Source of the DNA: Corynebacterium sp. NML130628
GTDB lineage: Bacteria > Actinomycetota > Actinomycetes > Mycobacteriales > Mycobacteriaceae
NCBI RefSeq assembly: GCF_001875665.1
Contig: NZ_MLAL01000016.1
Span: 1 to 64,000 of the forward strand
Reading direction: 5' to 3'
Length of the DNA: 64,000 bases
Position 1 is the first letter of the stretch. Every line of letters begins with the position of its first letter. The notes below the pieces were generated by a model. It was given only the letters and a program-made list of their open reading frames with translations, had not been told where the DNA came from and ran no database searches. The position numbers and the translations under genes are program-made. Below, piece after piece: positions 9,459 through 18,902 of the stretch.

Positions 9459-12308
9459 TTAACTTTCCGAGCTCTCCGAAATATCAAATGCCTCTGGCGG
9501 CGGGCAGGAGCACACCAGGTTGCGGTCGCCGTACGCCTCATCAATGCGGCGCACCGGCGGGAAATACTTCTCGTGCACCAAGCGATCGACCGGGTAGGCG
9601 GCCTGTTCGCGGGAGAACTCGTAATCCCACGCGGTGGAGGCGACGCTGTGCGCAGTAAACGGTGCGTGGTGAAGGACGGAGGTCTCGTAGGCAATCTTGC
9701 CGTCGATAATCTCCTGGATCTCCGCGCGGATCGAACGCATCGCCTCGATGAAGCGGTCGAGCTCATCCAGGTCTTCGGACTCGGTCGGCTCCACCATCAG
9801 CGTGCCAGCCACCGGGAACGCCAGGGTAGGAGCATGGAAACCGTAGTCCACCAGGCGTTTCGCCACATCCGCTGCGGTCACGCCAGAGCGATCGGTCAAC
9901 TCTCGCAGGTCAAGGATACACTCGTGGCCCACCAGGCCATGTTCCCCGGTGTAGAGCACCGGGAAGGAATCATGCAGCTCGCTTGCCACGTAGTTCGCCG
10001 CCAGTACCGCATGCGCAGTTGCCGACGCCAATCCCTCCGCACCGCTCATCGCGATGTAGGACCACGCGATCTGCAGTACACCCGCCGAGCCGAACTTCGC
10101 AGCGGCAACCGGCACGCCCTCGCCAACCGGGGCAGGGTCGGCCGCATGCGTTGGGGCGACGTTCGGGTCCGTCGGAAGGAATGGGATCAGGTGCTCTGCC
10201 ACACCAATCGGGCCAACGCCCGGGCCGCCACCACCGTGCGGAATCGTAAATGTCTTATGCAGGTTCAGGTGCGATACGTCGCCACCAAAGTCGCCGGGGC
10301 GTGCAAGCCCAGTCAGCGCGTTCATGTTCGCGCCATCGATGTAGACCTGACCGCCCACCGCGTGCACCTTCTTCGCGACGGCTTGCACCGTGTCCTCGTA
10401 CACACCGTGCGTGGACGGGTAGGTGACCATAATCGCTGCGACGTGCTCGCCGTGCTGCTCCAACTTCGCATCCAAGTCAGCCAGATCAATCGAGCCATCC
10501 TCAGCAGTCTTCACGACGACCACCCGAAGGTTCGCCAGCGTCGCCGACGCCGCATTCGTACCGTGCGCCGACGCCGGAATCAGACAGATGTCACGCCCAT
10601 GGTCGCCACGGGAAACGTGGTAGCGCCGAATCGCCAGTAGCCCGGCCAGTTCGCCCGTCGCACCCGAGTTCGGTTGCATGGACACCTCGGCGTATCCGGT
10701 GATCTCGACAAGCCAGGCGCGGAGCTCGTCGATAAGCTCCCGCCAACCAGCAGTAAAGCGGTCTGGCGTGTACGGGTGCACATTGGCGAACTCTGGCCAC
10801 GTGATGGTCTCCAGACCCGCGGTCGGGTTGAGCTTCATCGTGCAGGAACCGAGCGGGATCATCGTGCGGTCGAGCGCGAGGTCCTTGTCGCCCAGCTTGC
10901 GGATGTAGCGCATCATCTGAGTCTCGGAGTGCACCGAATTGAAGTTCGGGTGCGTCATAAACTCCGTCGCGCGATGCAGCGCCTCGGGCAGTGCGGATGG
11001 TGCCTCGTCGGCAACAGCATCGACACCGAAACCTGCAAGCAGCGCCGCGAGGTCCTCCTCTGCCGTGGCCTCGCCGAAAGAGACGCCGACGGTGGTCGCG
11101 TTGATCGGGCGGACCAGGTAGCCCGCATCCGCTAAACGCTCGCACACCGCCTCCGAGTTGTCCACGACGACGGCCACCGTGTCGAAGAACGCGTCGTGCT
11201 TCACCTCGATATCCGCATCACGCAGGGACTTTGCGAAACGTGCCGCACAGTCGTGCACCTTGGCAGCAATTGCCTCAAGCCCGCGCGGGCCGTGGTACAC
11301 GGCGTACATCGACGCAGTCACCGCGAGCAGCGCCTGTGCAGTACAGATATTGGACGTTGCACGCTCACGGCGAATGTGCTGCTCACGCGTCTGCAACGCC
11401 AGACGGTATGCGGGGGTTCCCTCAGCGTCCTTCGACACACCCACCAGGCGGCCAGGCAGCTGACGCTTCATCTTCTCCTTGACCGCCATGTACGCAGCAT
11501 GCGGGCCACCGTAGAACAACGGAACACCAAAACGCTGCGTAGAACCAATCGCGATATCCGCCCCGAGCTCACCGGGCGACTCCAGCAGCGTCAGCGCGAG
11601 GATATCCGCATCCACCGCTACCAGACCGCCACGCTCATGCACCGCTTCGATCACCGCGCGAGGGTCAACGATGTCGCCCTCCGTTCCCGGGTACGCCACA
11701 ACCGCGCCCACGATGCCTTCGCCCACGACGCCTTCGCGCAGGTCAACAACCTGTACCTCAAGGTCAAGGGTGCGCGCACGCTCCGATGCGACGCGCAACA
11801 CCTGCGGGTGCAGACGCGCGTCCAACAGCACCGTCCGGCCCTTACGCACCGCGCGGGCCATGAGACCAACAGCCTCGGCCGCCGCCGACGCCTCATCCAA
11901 CAGCGAAGCGTTCGCAATGTCCAGACCAGTCAGGTCCTGCACCATGGTTTGAAAGTTCAGCAGCGCCTCGAGCCGACCCTGCGAAATCTCAGGCTGGTAC
12001 GGGGTATACGCCGTGTACCAGCCAGCATCTTCTACAACACCACGACGAATCACCGGCGGGGTCAGCGTCGACGAGTAACCTTGCCCATAAAAGGCTTTCA
12101 GCACCTCATTTTTCGACGCCAGCTCACGCAATCGGTTTTGCGCCTCATACTCGGTGAGCGGGGAGGGGAGATCAAGGGGCCGCTGAAGTAGCAGATCGGC
12201 TGGGATAGCGGCGGTGGTCAGCGCGTTGAGGGAGTCGTAGCCGACTTTCTTCAGCATCACCTCCGTCTCTTGCGTGTCCGGACCGATGTGGCGTGTGATG
12301 TAATCCAA
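9459..12308 (-). CDS. gcvP: Glycine dehydrogenase (decarboxylating), P protein
   Basis: PLP enzyme that decarboxylates glycine and loads the aminomethyl group onto GcvH. 949 aa, a full-length fused P protein with both halves: RHIGPD and the tyrosine-rich GWYTAYTPYQPEISQGRLE at the N-terminus, and the PLP-Lys motif LNLHKTFTIPHGGGGPG in the C-terminal half. The start is TTG at 12308, supported by AAGGAG 6 nt upstream and by MDYITRHIGPD matching the family start. It is first gene of the gcvPTH-lipBA run. TAGACT on the minus strand at 12354-12349 is a candidate -10. No glycine riboswitch was seen. C. glutamicum, as far as I recall, lacks this system. Confidence 0.96.
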   Translation of the reverse strand: MDYITRHIGPDTQETEVMLKKVGYDSLNALTTAAIPADLLLQRPLDLPSPLTEYEAQNRLRELASKNEVLKAFYGQGYSSTLTPPVIRRGVVEDAGWYTAYTPYQPEISQGRLEALLNFQTMVQDLTGLDIANASLLDEASAAAEAVGLMARAVRKGRTVLLDARLHPQVLRVASERARTLDLEVQVVDLREGVVGEGIVGAVVAYPGTEGDIVDPRAVIEAVHERGGLVAVDADILALTLLESPGELGADIAIGSTQRFGVPLFYGGPHAAYMAVKEKMKRQLPGRLVGVSKDAEGTPAYRLALQTREQHIRRERATSNICTAQALLAVTASMYAVYHGPRGLEAIAAKVHDCAARFAKSLRDADIEVKHDAFFDTVAVVVDNSEAVCERLADAGYLVRPINATTVGVSFGEATAEEDLAALLAGFGVDAVADEAPSALPEALHRATEFMTHPNFNSVHSETQMMRYIRKLGDKDLALDRTMIPLGSCTMKLNPTAGLETITWPEFANVHPYTPDRFTAGWRELIDELRAWLVEITGYAEVSMQPNSGATGELAGLLAIRRYHVSRGDHGRDICLIPASAHGTNAASATLANLRVVVVKTAEDGSIDLADLDAKLEQHGEHVAAIMVTYPSTHGVYEDTVQAVAKKVHAVGGQVYIDGANMNALTGLARPGDFGGDVSHLNLHKTFTIPHGGGGPGVGPIGVAEHLIPFLPTDPNVAPTHAADPAPVGEGVPVAAAKFGSAGVLQIAWSYIAMSGAEGLASATAHAVLAANYVASELHDSFPVLYTGEHGLVGHECILDLRELTDRSGVTAADVAKRLVDYGFHAPTLAFPVAGTLMVEPTESEDLDELDRFIEAMRSIRAEIQEIIDGKIAYETSVLHHAPFTAHSVASTAWDYEFSREQAAYPVDRLVHEKYFPPVRRIDEAYGDRNLVCSCPPPEAFDISESSES

Positions 12309-12405
12309 GATCTACTCCTTTGGTAGTTCTGAACTTGATGTCGTGAATAGTCTACGGGCCAAAACTGTCCAGGGCTGGCCAGTCAGCTGAAAACATGCAG
12401 AGGTG

Positions 12406-12450
12406 AAAACAGCGGTGGCCCCAACACCGTATTGGTATCGGGGCCACCGC
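12406..12450 (-). terminator. Terminator downstream of sucB
   Basis: GCGGTGGCCCC (12412-12422) pairs perfectly with GGGGCCACCGC (12440-12450) around a 17-nt loop. On the minus strand a short TTTT follows the stem. It separates sucB from the gcv run. Confidence 0.75.
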
Positions 12451-12475
12451 CGAGGTTCCTCATATTGACCTGGGA

Positions 12476-14533
12476 TTAGAGGGATGAGAGGTCCAGGTCG
12501 CCTTCGAAGTCACCAGTTTCGATGCGGTCCTTGATCGTAGTGATGAAGCGGCCTGCATCTGCGCCGTCGATCAGCTGGTGATCGTAGGTGAACGGCAGGT
12601 AGCACATCTGGCGGATCGCGATGGAGTCGCTGCCTTCCTCCGTGACGATGACCGGGCGCTTCTCAATTGCCGCAGTGCCCAGGATGCCGGCCTGTGGTGG
12701 GGTAAGCACCGGTGTATCCAGCAGGGCGCCCTCAGAACCGATGTTGGTCACCGTGAACGTCGCACCCGACAGGTCATCCGGTCGCAGCTTCTTGTTGCGC
12801 GCGCGGGTCGCCAGGTCATTGATTGCCTGCGCGATCTGCGCCAGGTTCAGGTCCTGGGCACGCTTGATCACTGGTACCAGCAGGCCCTGCGGCGTATCCA
12901 CAGCGACGCCGATGTTGACGTCCTCGTGGTAGGTGATCTCCTTCTTATCTGCGTCGTAGGACGCGTTGACGTTCGGGTGGGAAACGAGGGCTTCCGCCGT
13001 CGCCTTGATGAAGAACGCCAGGTAAGTGATGTTGGCGTCGTGCTTCTTGATGAACTCTGGCTTCACACGCTTGCGCAGCTCCGCAATGCGGGTGACGTCG
13101 ACTTCCTGAACGTGCGTGAGTTGAGCAGTGGTCTGCAGGGACTCGACCATCTTGGCAGCGGTGATCTCGCGGATGCGGTTGACCTTCTGGGTCGTGCCGA
13201 TCAGCGACTGCTTCTCTGGGTCCACGGACTTGGTGGACCAGTTGGAGCGAGCGCTCTTCTTTTCCTCGGTCTTCGGAGCCGACGCCTCGGCCTTATCCTC
13301 GGCGCCGCCCTTCGCCGCAGCAATGACGTCCTGCTTGCGGATACGGCCGCCAACACCGGTTCCCTCGATCGTGGAAAGGTCAACGCCGTGCTTTTCTGCC
13401 AGCTTGCGCACCAGCGGGGTCACGTACGGGACGGAACCGTCGGACTTGTTTACCTTGGTGGAAGCCTGCTGCGCTGGCTTCTCCTCTTTCGGCTTTTCCT
13501 CCTTAGGCTCCTCAGTCTTCTCTTCCTTCGTGGCTTCCTTCTTTTCTTCCTTTGGCTCTTCGGCCTTTGGAGCTTCCTTTTCTGCTGGCTTCGCGTTGGC
13601 GTCGCCGATGCGGGCGATGACTTCGCCGACCTCGACGGTGTCGTCTTCCTCAGCGAGGATCTCTACGAGGGTGCCCGCGACTGGGGAAGGAATCTCGGTG
13701 TCGACCTTGTCGGTGGAGACCTCGAGCAGTGGCTCGTCGACCTCGACGGTGTCGCCGACTTCCTTCAGCCAGGTGGTGATGGTGCCTTCGGTCACGGATT
13801 CGCCGAGTTCAGGCATGGAGACGTCAGTGGCGTCGCCGGAGGAAGGCTGCTCTGCCTTCTCCTCCTTCGGAGCTTCCTTCTTCTCTTCCTGTGGTGCTTC
13901 TTTTGGCTCTTCGGCCTTTGGAGCTTCCTTTTCTGCTGGCTTCGCGTTGGCGTCGCCGATGCGGGCGATGACTTCGCCGACCTCGACGGTGTCGTCTTCC
14001 TCAGCGAGGATCTCTACGAGGGTGCCCGCGACTGGGGAAGGAATCTCGGTGTCGACCTTGTCGGTGGAGACCTCGAGCAGTGGCTCGTCGACCTCGACGG
14101 TGTCGCCGACTTCCTTCAGCCAGGTGGTGATGGTGCCTTCGGTCACGGATTCGCCGAGTTCAGGCATGGAGACGTCAGTGGCGTCGCCGGAGGAAGGCTC
14201 CTGAGCCTTTTCTTCCTTCGGGGATTCCTTCTTCTCTTCCTGAGGTTCTTCCTTTGGCTCCTCGTCCTTTGTCGAGTCTGCGGCTGGCGCTTCGCCTTCT
14301 TCGCCGATAATCACAATGACGTCACCGACATCGACGGTGTCGTCTTCCTCGGCCTTAATCTCGAGGATCACACCAGCGACAGGGGACGGAATCTCCGTGT
14401 CGACTTTATCGGTGGAAACCTCCAGTAAAGGTTCGTCGACCTCTACCGTGTCGCCGACTTCCTTCAGCCAGGTGGTGATTGTGCCTTCCGTGACGGATTC
14501 GCCCAGCTCAGGCATCTCGACAGAGTGCGCCAT
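12476..14533 (-). CDS. sucB: Dihydrolipoyl acyltransferase (E2) with three lipoyl domains
   Basis: Core E2 of the pyruvate/2-oxoglutarate dehydrogenase assembly; in corynebacteria one E2 of this type (SucB/AceF) serves both activities. 685 aa from the ATG at 14533, with GAGGAG upstream; the frame extends further 5' but that part overlaps the opposite-strand gene and is not protein-like. Order: lipoyl domains with lysines at about 43, 159 and 276 (each [12 protein letters not shown]), Glu/Lys/Pro linkers, the E3-binding domain ([19 protein letters not shown]), then the catalytic domain ending in [14 protein letters not shown]. The second and third lipoyl domains plus linker are identical over 298 bp at DNA level. 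The next minus-strand gene is gcvP after a terminator. Its lipoyl groups would come from LipB/LipA. Confidence 0.94.
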   Translation of the reverse strand: MAHSVEMPELGESVTEGTITTWLKEVGDTVEVDEPLLEVSTDKVDTEIPSPVAGVILEIKAEEDDTVDVGDVIVIIGEEGEAPAADSTKDEEPKEEPQEEKKESPKEEKAQEPSSGDATDVSMPELGESVTEGTITTWLKEVGDTVEVDEPLLEVSTDKVDTEIPSPVAGTLVEILAEEDDTVEVGEVIARIGDANAKPAEKEAPKAEEPKEAPQEEKKEAPKEEKAEQPSSGDATDVSMPELGESVTEGTITTWLKEVGDTVEVDEPLLEVSTDKVDTEIPSPVAGTLVEILAEEDDTVEVGEVIARIGDANAKPAEKEAPKAEEPKEEKKEATKEEKTEEPKEEKPKEEKPAQQASTKVNKSDGSVPYVTPLVRKLAEKHGVDLSTIEGTGVGGRIRKQDVIAAAKGGAEDKAEASAPKTEEKKSARSNWSTKSVDPEKQSLIGTTQKVNRIREITAAKMVESLQTTAQLTHVQEVDVTRIAELRKRVKPEFIKKHDANITYLAFFIKATAEALVSHPNVNASYDADKKEITYHEDVNIGVAVDTPQGLLVPVIKRAQDLNLAQIAQAINDLATRARNKKLRPDDLSGATFTVTNIGSEGALLDTPVLTPPQAGILGTAAIEKRPVIVTEEGSDSIAIRQMCYLPFTYDHQLIDGADAGRFITTIKDRIETGDFEGDLDLSSL
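13551..13848. repeat. Internal direct repeat in sucB, copy 1
   Basis: 298 bp identical, base for base by eye, to 13902-14199, offset 351 bp (117 codons, in frame). It encodes a whole lipoyl domain plus linker. Confidence 0.9.
13902..14199. repeat. Internal direct repeat in sucB, copy 2
   Basis: Second member of the perfect 298-bp repeat. The first lipoyl domain (about 14300-14530) is similar in protein but clearly diverged in DNA, so the identity reflects recent duplication or gene conversion. Confidence 0.9.
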
Positions 14534-14676
14534 AATTTCGTCTCCTCGCAGATACATTTTCGTAGAAGCTATACAGGTCAATAGCGTACCTGTCACCGAA
14601 GACTTTCGTGCCTTTCGGGGGCAACTATTTTGTTGAAGGCCGCAAAACGCAGAATTGGGGCGTCGAAAAATATCCG

Positions 14677-14682
14677 TATGAT
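14677..14682 (+). promoter_or_regulatory. Predicted -10 for the gene at 14690
   Basis: TATGAT, 7 nt before the chosen GTG start, with TTGGGG at 14655-14660 as a possible -35 (16-nt spacer). This would give a leaderless mRNA. Confidence 0.45.
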
Positions 14683-14689
14683 GAGAGAA

Positions 14690-15085
14690 GTGTTTAATCT
14701 GTTCGGCAAGCGGAAGAAGCAAACAACCTTCAAACCCCCACGCGCGCCCGGCGAGACCATCCGGCCGGAAGACGCCGCCTACCTCAAGGAATGGGTCGCG
14801 AAGCGTGCCTTCGTGGAGGGGTTTGTCGAGCCAGAAACGATGGTCAACGAGATGTCCGTCGTGCTTGTCGACGAAGAAGGAAACTACACCCGTCGCCGCA
14901 TCGGAGGACCCAAAGGCATCGACGCCGTCGCTCAACTCCTGAATATTTCTCTCTACGACGTCGAGGAAACCGGCTACCCAGATCGGATGCGGCGCAAGAT
15001 GGAGCAGGAGCGCATCTTGCGGAAGCGGGCCGAACAGAAAGAACGCCGCGCAAAGTTTGAGCGCGGCGAACATCCTTTTTCTTAA
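14690..15085 (+). CDS. Uncharacterised small basic/acidic protein
   Basis: 131 aa from the GTG at 14690 ([14 protein letters not shown]); ATGs at 14678 and 14681 would add a few residues. The GTG is preferred because TATGAT ends 7 nt before it. There is no signal peptide or membrane segment. A Lys-rich N-terminus precedes a compact middle ([40 protein letters not shown]), then a strongly charged helical tail ([21 protein letters not shown]). The middle looks like a real folded domain with [14 protein letters not shown] do not recognise the family. It is divergent from sucB and convergent with pepA (27-nt gap). Confidence 0.7.
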   Translation: MFNLFGKRKKQTTFKPPRAPGETIRPEDAAYLKEWVAKRAFVEGFVEPETMVNEMSVVLVDEEGNYTRRRIGGPKGIDAVAQLLNISLYDVEETGYPDRMRRKMEQERILRKRAEQKERRAKFERGEHPFS

Positions 15086-15112
15086 AGCCCTTAAGGCCCT
15101 TAAAACTGGGGA

Positions 15113-16603
15113 TTAGTTGGCCTTAGCAATGCTGCGCAGCGTCGCAACGATCGTGCGCAGCGGGGCACCCGTCGCGCGCTTCGGGGTGTAGCCGTGCGGC
15201 GAGCCACCGTTCCATGCTGGGCCAGCGACGTCGATGTGGACCCACTCGGTGTCCTCACCAACGAAGCGGGACAAGTACAGGCCAGCGAACAACATGCCAC
15301 CAGTACGGGCGTTGTGTACGTTGCGGATATCGGCAACTGGGGACTTCAGTTCCTCTTCCTGCTCCTCCAACAGCGGCATGGCCCAAGCTTGCTCGCCAAC
15401 CTCGCGGCCCAGCGCAGCAACACGGTCGCGGAAGTCATCAGAGCCCATGACACCAGCGGTGCGGTTTCCGAGGGCGACGAGCTGCGCACCGGTCAGCGTG
15501 GATGTCTCAATCATGAAGTCAGGGTTGTCCTCTGCCGCGCGCGCCATAGCGTCCGCGAGCACGAGGCGCCCTTCGGCGTCCGTGTTGAGAATCTCGCTAG
15601 TGATGCCACCGTAGTGACGAATGACATCGCCCGGGCGAGTAGCGGTGCCGGAAGGCATGTTCTCTGCCAGCGGCAGCCAGGCGTCAACGGCGACGCCCAG
15701 ATTTAGTCGAGCGGCCGCCACAATCGCGCCAAACTGGGCAGCAGATCCGCCCATGTCGGAGATCATGTCCTCCATCTTTGCCCCAGGCTTCAGGGAAATG
15801 CCACCGGTGTCGAACGTGATGCCCTTACCAACCAGCGCCACCGAAGAGCTGGACGTCGAAGGTGCCCACTTCAGGTGCACCAGGCGAGGCGCGCGGACAG
15901 AACCTTGGCCGACGGCAAGGATGCCACCGAAACCGTGCTCCTCGAGGTACTTCTCGTCGAACACCTCGACTTCGAGCCCGACCTGCTTGCCCACGTTCTC
16001 AATGAGCTCCGCGTACACAGCAGGGTAGAGGTGGTTGGAAGGCGTGTTGACGAGGTCGCGCGCCAGCATGACCGATTCCGCGAGGATGACCGCCCGGTCG
16101 AAGGCCTCCTGATCGTCTTCCTTGCCCACAACGGTGACGTCTGTAAGCCCGTGCTCGCCGTCACAGCCACACTGGCATGGAGCCTTGAAGCCCTTGTACT
16201 TGTACGCACCGAGTAGCAGGCCCTCCACAACGGGGCCGACGCCGAACTCGGTCGAGATCACCGCAGATTCCGTGCCGTACAGCGTGCGGGCCAACGCGCC
16301 AACAGCGCGACGTACGGTCTCGTCATCAATGTCATCTGCGTTGCCGAGGCCGAAGGCGATGACCAACTTGCCGTCAACCACAACCCGGGTGACCTCGCCG
16401 GCCGTACCTTTCGCGCCGACAGTCTCTAGTGCCTCGAGCGTGCCCTTCGGTGCCAAGGAGGTGACCGGAAGTTCGATCTTCGACTCATCCGAGGTCACCG
16501 GGAGGAGGAGAGCCGCGGTGTCGCTCGGAGCGGTCGTCGAAAAGTTCAGAGAGACCGAGTCACCCCGGACTGGGAGCAGCGATTCAGGAACCGAAAAAGT
16601 CAT
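15113..16603 (-). CDS. pepA: Leucyl aminopeptidase (M17)
   Basis: Cytosolic two-metal aminopeptidase that frees N-terminal residues in peptide turnover. 496 aa from the ATG at 16603 (MTFSVPESLLPVRG), with GAAAGG upstream; the longer frame upstream is antisense to the ilvE leader. M17 hallmarks are VALVGKGITFDTGGISLKP, MEDMISDMGGSA and the signature NTDAEGRL. It is divergent from ilvE and convergent with the gene at 14690. A cysteine-rich patch CQCGCDGEHG in the N-terminal half is unusual and may simply be a loop. Confidence 0.93.
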   Translation of the reverse strand: MTFSVPESLLPVRGDSVSLNFSTTAPSDTAALLLPVTSDESKIELPVTSLAPKGTLEALETVGAKGTAGEVTRVVVDGKLVIAFGLGNADDIDDETVRRAVGALARTLYGTESAVISTEFGVGPVVEGLLLGAYKYKGFKAPCQCGCDGEHGLTDVTVVGKEDDQEAFDRAVILAESVMLARDLVNTPSNHLYPAVYAELIENVGKQVGLEVEVFDEKYLEEHGFGGILAVGQGSVRAPRLVHLKWAPSTSSSSVALVGKGITFDTGGISLKPGAKMEDMISDMGGSAAQFGAIVAAARLNLGVAVDAWLPLAENMPSGTATRPGDVIRHYGGITSEILNTDAEGRLVLADAMARAAEDNPDFMIETSTLTGAQLVALGNRTAGVMGSDDFRDRVAALGREVGEQAWAMPLLEEQEEELKSPVADIRNVHNARTGGMLFAGLYLSRFVGEDTEWVHIDVAGPAWNGGSPHGYTPKRATGAPLRTIVATLRSIAKAN

Positions 16604-16736
16604 GAGTACATGCGCCTTTCTTAAGATTATTGAACATCGCCAAGGGTACCCTGAATGTGCGGCGCGTGGTCGGGGAGGGCGGCTCTCAAGTGCAAGAAAA
16701 TATGGAATTCTGGTCCCAAAGTGTGGAATCTGGGGG

Positions 16737-16742
16737 TAGGGT
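16737..16742 (+). promoter_or_regulatory. Predicted -10 of ilvE (leaderless)
   Basis: TAGGGT ends exactly 7 nt before the ilvE ATG, and there is no Shine-Dalgarno site. Transcription is likely to begin at or next to the start codon. Confidence 0.55.
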
Positions 16743-16749
16743 GGTCTGC

Positions 16750-17865
16750 ATGACTCAAGGCACACCATTTGAAATTATCCCGAATCCGAACAAAGCAACC
16801 GACGAAGAACGCCAGGCCATCCTCGCGAACCCGGCGTTCGGCCAGGAATTTACCGACCATATGGTCTCCATCGACTGGGATGAGACCAACGGCTGGCACA
16901 ACGCGCAAGTCCGCCCATACGAGGCGATCTCGCTGGACCCGGCGACCAACGTGTTCCACTATGGGCAGGCCATCTTTGAGGGGCTGAAAGCCTACCGCCA
17001 CCACGACGGCTCCATTACGACGTTCCGCCCTGAACAAAACGCGGCCCGCTTCGCCCACTCCGCTCGCCGCCTCGCCATGCCAGAGCTGCCAGAGGATCTC
17101 TTCATCGAATCCCTGCAGCAGCTCGTGACGATTGATAAGGACTGGGTCCCCGAGGCCGGCGGAGAAGCGGCACTGTACCTGCGACCGTTTATGATCGGCA
17201 CCGAAAAGACACTTGGGGTCAAGCCTTCGAGCACCTACAGCTACTACCTCATCGCCTCCCCAGCAGGTGCCTACTTCTCCGGCGGCGTGAAGCCGGTCAG
17301 CGTGTGGATCTCCGAAGAATACGTCCGCGCAGCACCCGGAGGCACCGGCGACGCGAAATTCGCAGGCAACTACGCGGGCTCCCTGCTCGCACAGGCCCAG
17401 GCAGAGGAAAAGGGTTGCGACCAGGTTGTATGGCTCGACGCCATCGAGCGCAAGTACATCGAGGAGATGGGCGGCATGAACCTCATGTTCGTCGAAGGCA
17501 GCGGAAAAGATGCGAAGCTGATCACCCCAGCCCTGTCCGGCTCCCTCCTGGCAGGTATTACGCGCAAGTCCCTTCTGCAGGTCGCCGAGGACCTTGGCTA
17601 CAGCACCGAGGAGCGCAAGATCACGGTGGAGCAGTGGCGCGACGGCGCCGAGAACGGCACCATCACCGAAACGCTTGCTTGCGGTACCGCGGCGGTCATC
17701 ACCCCTGTTGGTCGTGTGCTGAGTCGTCATGGAGAGTTCACCATCAACAACAACGAGGCCGGCACCATCACCATGCAACTGCGAGAGCGCTTGCGCGGGA
17801 TCCAGGATGGGTCAGTCGATGACGCCCACGGCTGGAACCACACGCTGGTCCCAGCGGAGAGCTAG
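16750..17865 (+). CDS. ilvE: Branched-chain amino-acid aminotransferase
   Basis: Fold-IV PLP enzyme interconverting Leu, Ile and Val with their 2-oxo acids. 371 aa from the ATG at 16750 ([14 protein letters not shown]); the open frame upstream is not protein-like. Motifs are [30 protein letters not shown], the PLP-Lys segment [16 protein letters not shown], and the long signature around [17 protein letters not shown] and GITRKSLL. Its start fits a leaderless mRNA. It is divergent from pepA and convergent with cobT. Confidence 0.95.
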   Translation: MTQGTPFEIIPNPNKATDEERQAILANPAFGQEFTDHMVSIDWDETNGWHNAQVRPYEAISLDPATNVFHYGQAIFEGLKAYRHHDGSITTFRPEQNAARFAHSARRLAMPELPEDLFIESLQQLVTIDKDWVPEAGGEAALYLRPFMIGTEKTLGVKPSSTYSYYLIASPAGAYFSGGVKPVSVWISEEYVRAAPGGTGDAKFAGNYAGSLLAQAQAEEKGCDQVVWLDAIERKYIEEMGGMNLMFVEGSGKDAKLITPALSGSLLAGITRKSLLQVAEDLGYSTEERKITVEQWRDGAENGTITETLACGTAAVITPVGRVLSRHGEFTINNNEAGTITMQLRERLRGIQDGSVDDAHGWNHTLVPAES

Positions 17866-17885
17866 CGACAGCTGGGGCCGGGGGT

Positions 17886-18884
17886 TTAGGCCGGGGAGAC
17901 CTCCGGATCCTCCGGCCCGAGCACAGTAGTAACGAGCTCAGAAGCAAGATTGATTTGTGGCAGCGCTGCGAGCGCGCCGACCCCCTGGTTCAGGGACAAA
18001 TCCAGGGCCAGCACCGGGATGATATCGAGCGCCTGCAGCGCGAGCATCTGCGCTGGCTCCGGGCTAAGTTGGCCAGGAATAATCCAATGCTTCGTGCCGG
18101 GGGCGAGGCGTTCTGCTGCGTAGGCGGCGACGGTGGCGTAGAGGCCGTCGAAAAGCACGGGAGTGCGACGGACAGCTGCCTGTGCGAACATGCCGACGAG
18201 GAACGCGAAGTCTGGCCCTGAAAGCTCGGCGAGGACGCGGGGCACGTCGTCACTGAAAGCGCGCACGCGGAACATCGCGTCGCGGATCGCGGCGACCTTG
18301 ACCTTCCACACGTTGTCATCGATGCCGGAGCCTCGCCCGATGACCTTGACCGGCTCAGTACGCGACAGTGCGCCGTAGACCGCGGCAGCAACCGTCGAGT
18401 TGCCGACGCCAATATCACCAGGAATAAACAGGTCGACCCCACTGTCCACCCCGCTATCCACCACGCGCGCGCCGTGCGTCACAGCCTGATCGAAAGCCTC
18501 CGGCGTCATCGCGGCCTGCCGGTCAATCGCGCCCGTCGGTAGTGTGAGGTAGTCGTTGATCTGCATAATCGACGCGCCAGCGGCTTGCGCTGCGACACGA
18601 GCTGCGCCACCACCTGCCGCGATCTGCTTTACCGCAGTCCAGGCGGCGTCATGCGGCTGTGCGGAAACACCTCGCGCTGCCACGCCGTGGTTGCCGGCGA
18701 CAAGCACACATTGAGGGTGAGAAAACGCTACCGGTCGCTGGCGGTCCTGTACCGCGGCGGTCCACTCCGCAATCGTTGCCACGCGACCGAGCCCACGCCC
18801 CTCAGGGCTGCGCTGCAGCTCGCGGGCAACCTCGCGACGCAGAGTCTCACTCGGATGCTGAATCGGGTCGAATGCCACAGCCAT
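17886..18884 (-). CDS. cobT: CobT-like nicotinate-nucleotide:dimethylbenzimidazole phosphoribosyltransferase
   Basis: CobT makes alpha-ribazole phosphate for the lower ligand of cobamides. 332 aa. Family segments are present: AGNHGVAARGVSAQPHD, GDIGVGNSTVAAAV, GRGSGIDD and PGQLSPEPAQMLALQALDI. In the segment usually read as LGEGTGA, this protein has LNQGVGA, so the general-base Glu (Glu317 in S. enterica CobT) is Gln. No cobS or cobU is next to it. It lies 18 nt after the DUF3043 gene on the same strand. Either a divergent enzyme, or a CobT-fold protein that has lost or changed activity. Confidence 0.8.
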   Translation of the reverse strand: MAVAFDPIQHPSETLRREVARELQRSPEGRGLGRVATIAEWTAAVQDRQRPVAFSHPQCVLVAGNHGVAARGVSAQPHDAAWTAVKQIAAGGGAARVAAQAAGASIMQINDYLTLPTGAIDRQAAMTPEAFDQAVTHGARVVDSGVDSGVDLFIPGDIGVGNSTVAAAVYGALSRTEPVKVIGRGSGIDDNVWKVKVAAIRDAMFRVRAFSDDVPRVLAELSGPDFAFLVGMFAQAAVRRTPVLFDGLYATVAAYAAERLAPGTKHWIIPGQLSPEPAQMLALQALDIIPVLALDLSLNQGVGALAALPQINLASELVTTVLGPEDPEVSPA

Positions 18885-18902
18885 GAAATGTCCTTCGTAC
18901 GT

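Noticed and set aside
9297..12191. Long plus-strand frames opposite gcvP/gcvT (447 and 331 aa)
   Set aside because: Antisense shadows with Arg/His-rich composition and no recognisable domain.
12309..12410. Glycine riboswitch before gcvP
   Set aside because: The short leader lacks the paired aptamer consensus; only a candidate -10 and a ribosome site are visible.
12578..14428. 616-aa plus-strand open frame, and a 358-aa Ser/Thr-rich frame, opposite sucB
   Set aside because: They are mirror frames of the repetitive lipoyl and linker codons; the minus-strand protein has full family motifs and a good ribosome site.
14534..15073. N-terminal extension of sucB on the minus strand
   Set aside because: It is antisense to the gene at 14690 and reads as non-protein sequence; the ATG at 14533 starts a lipoyl domain with a ribosome site.
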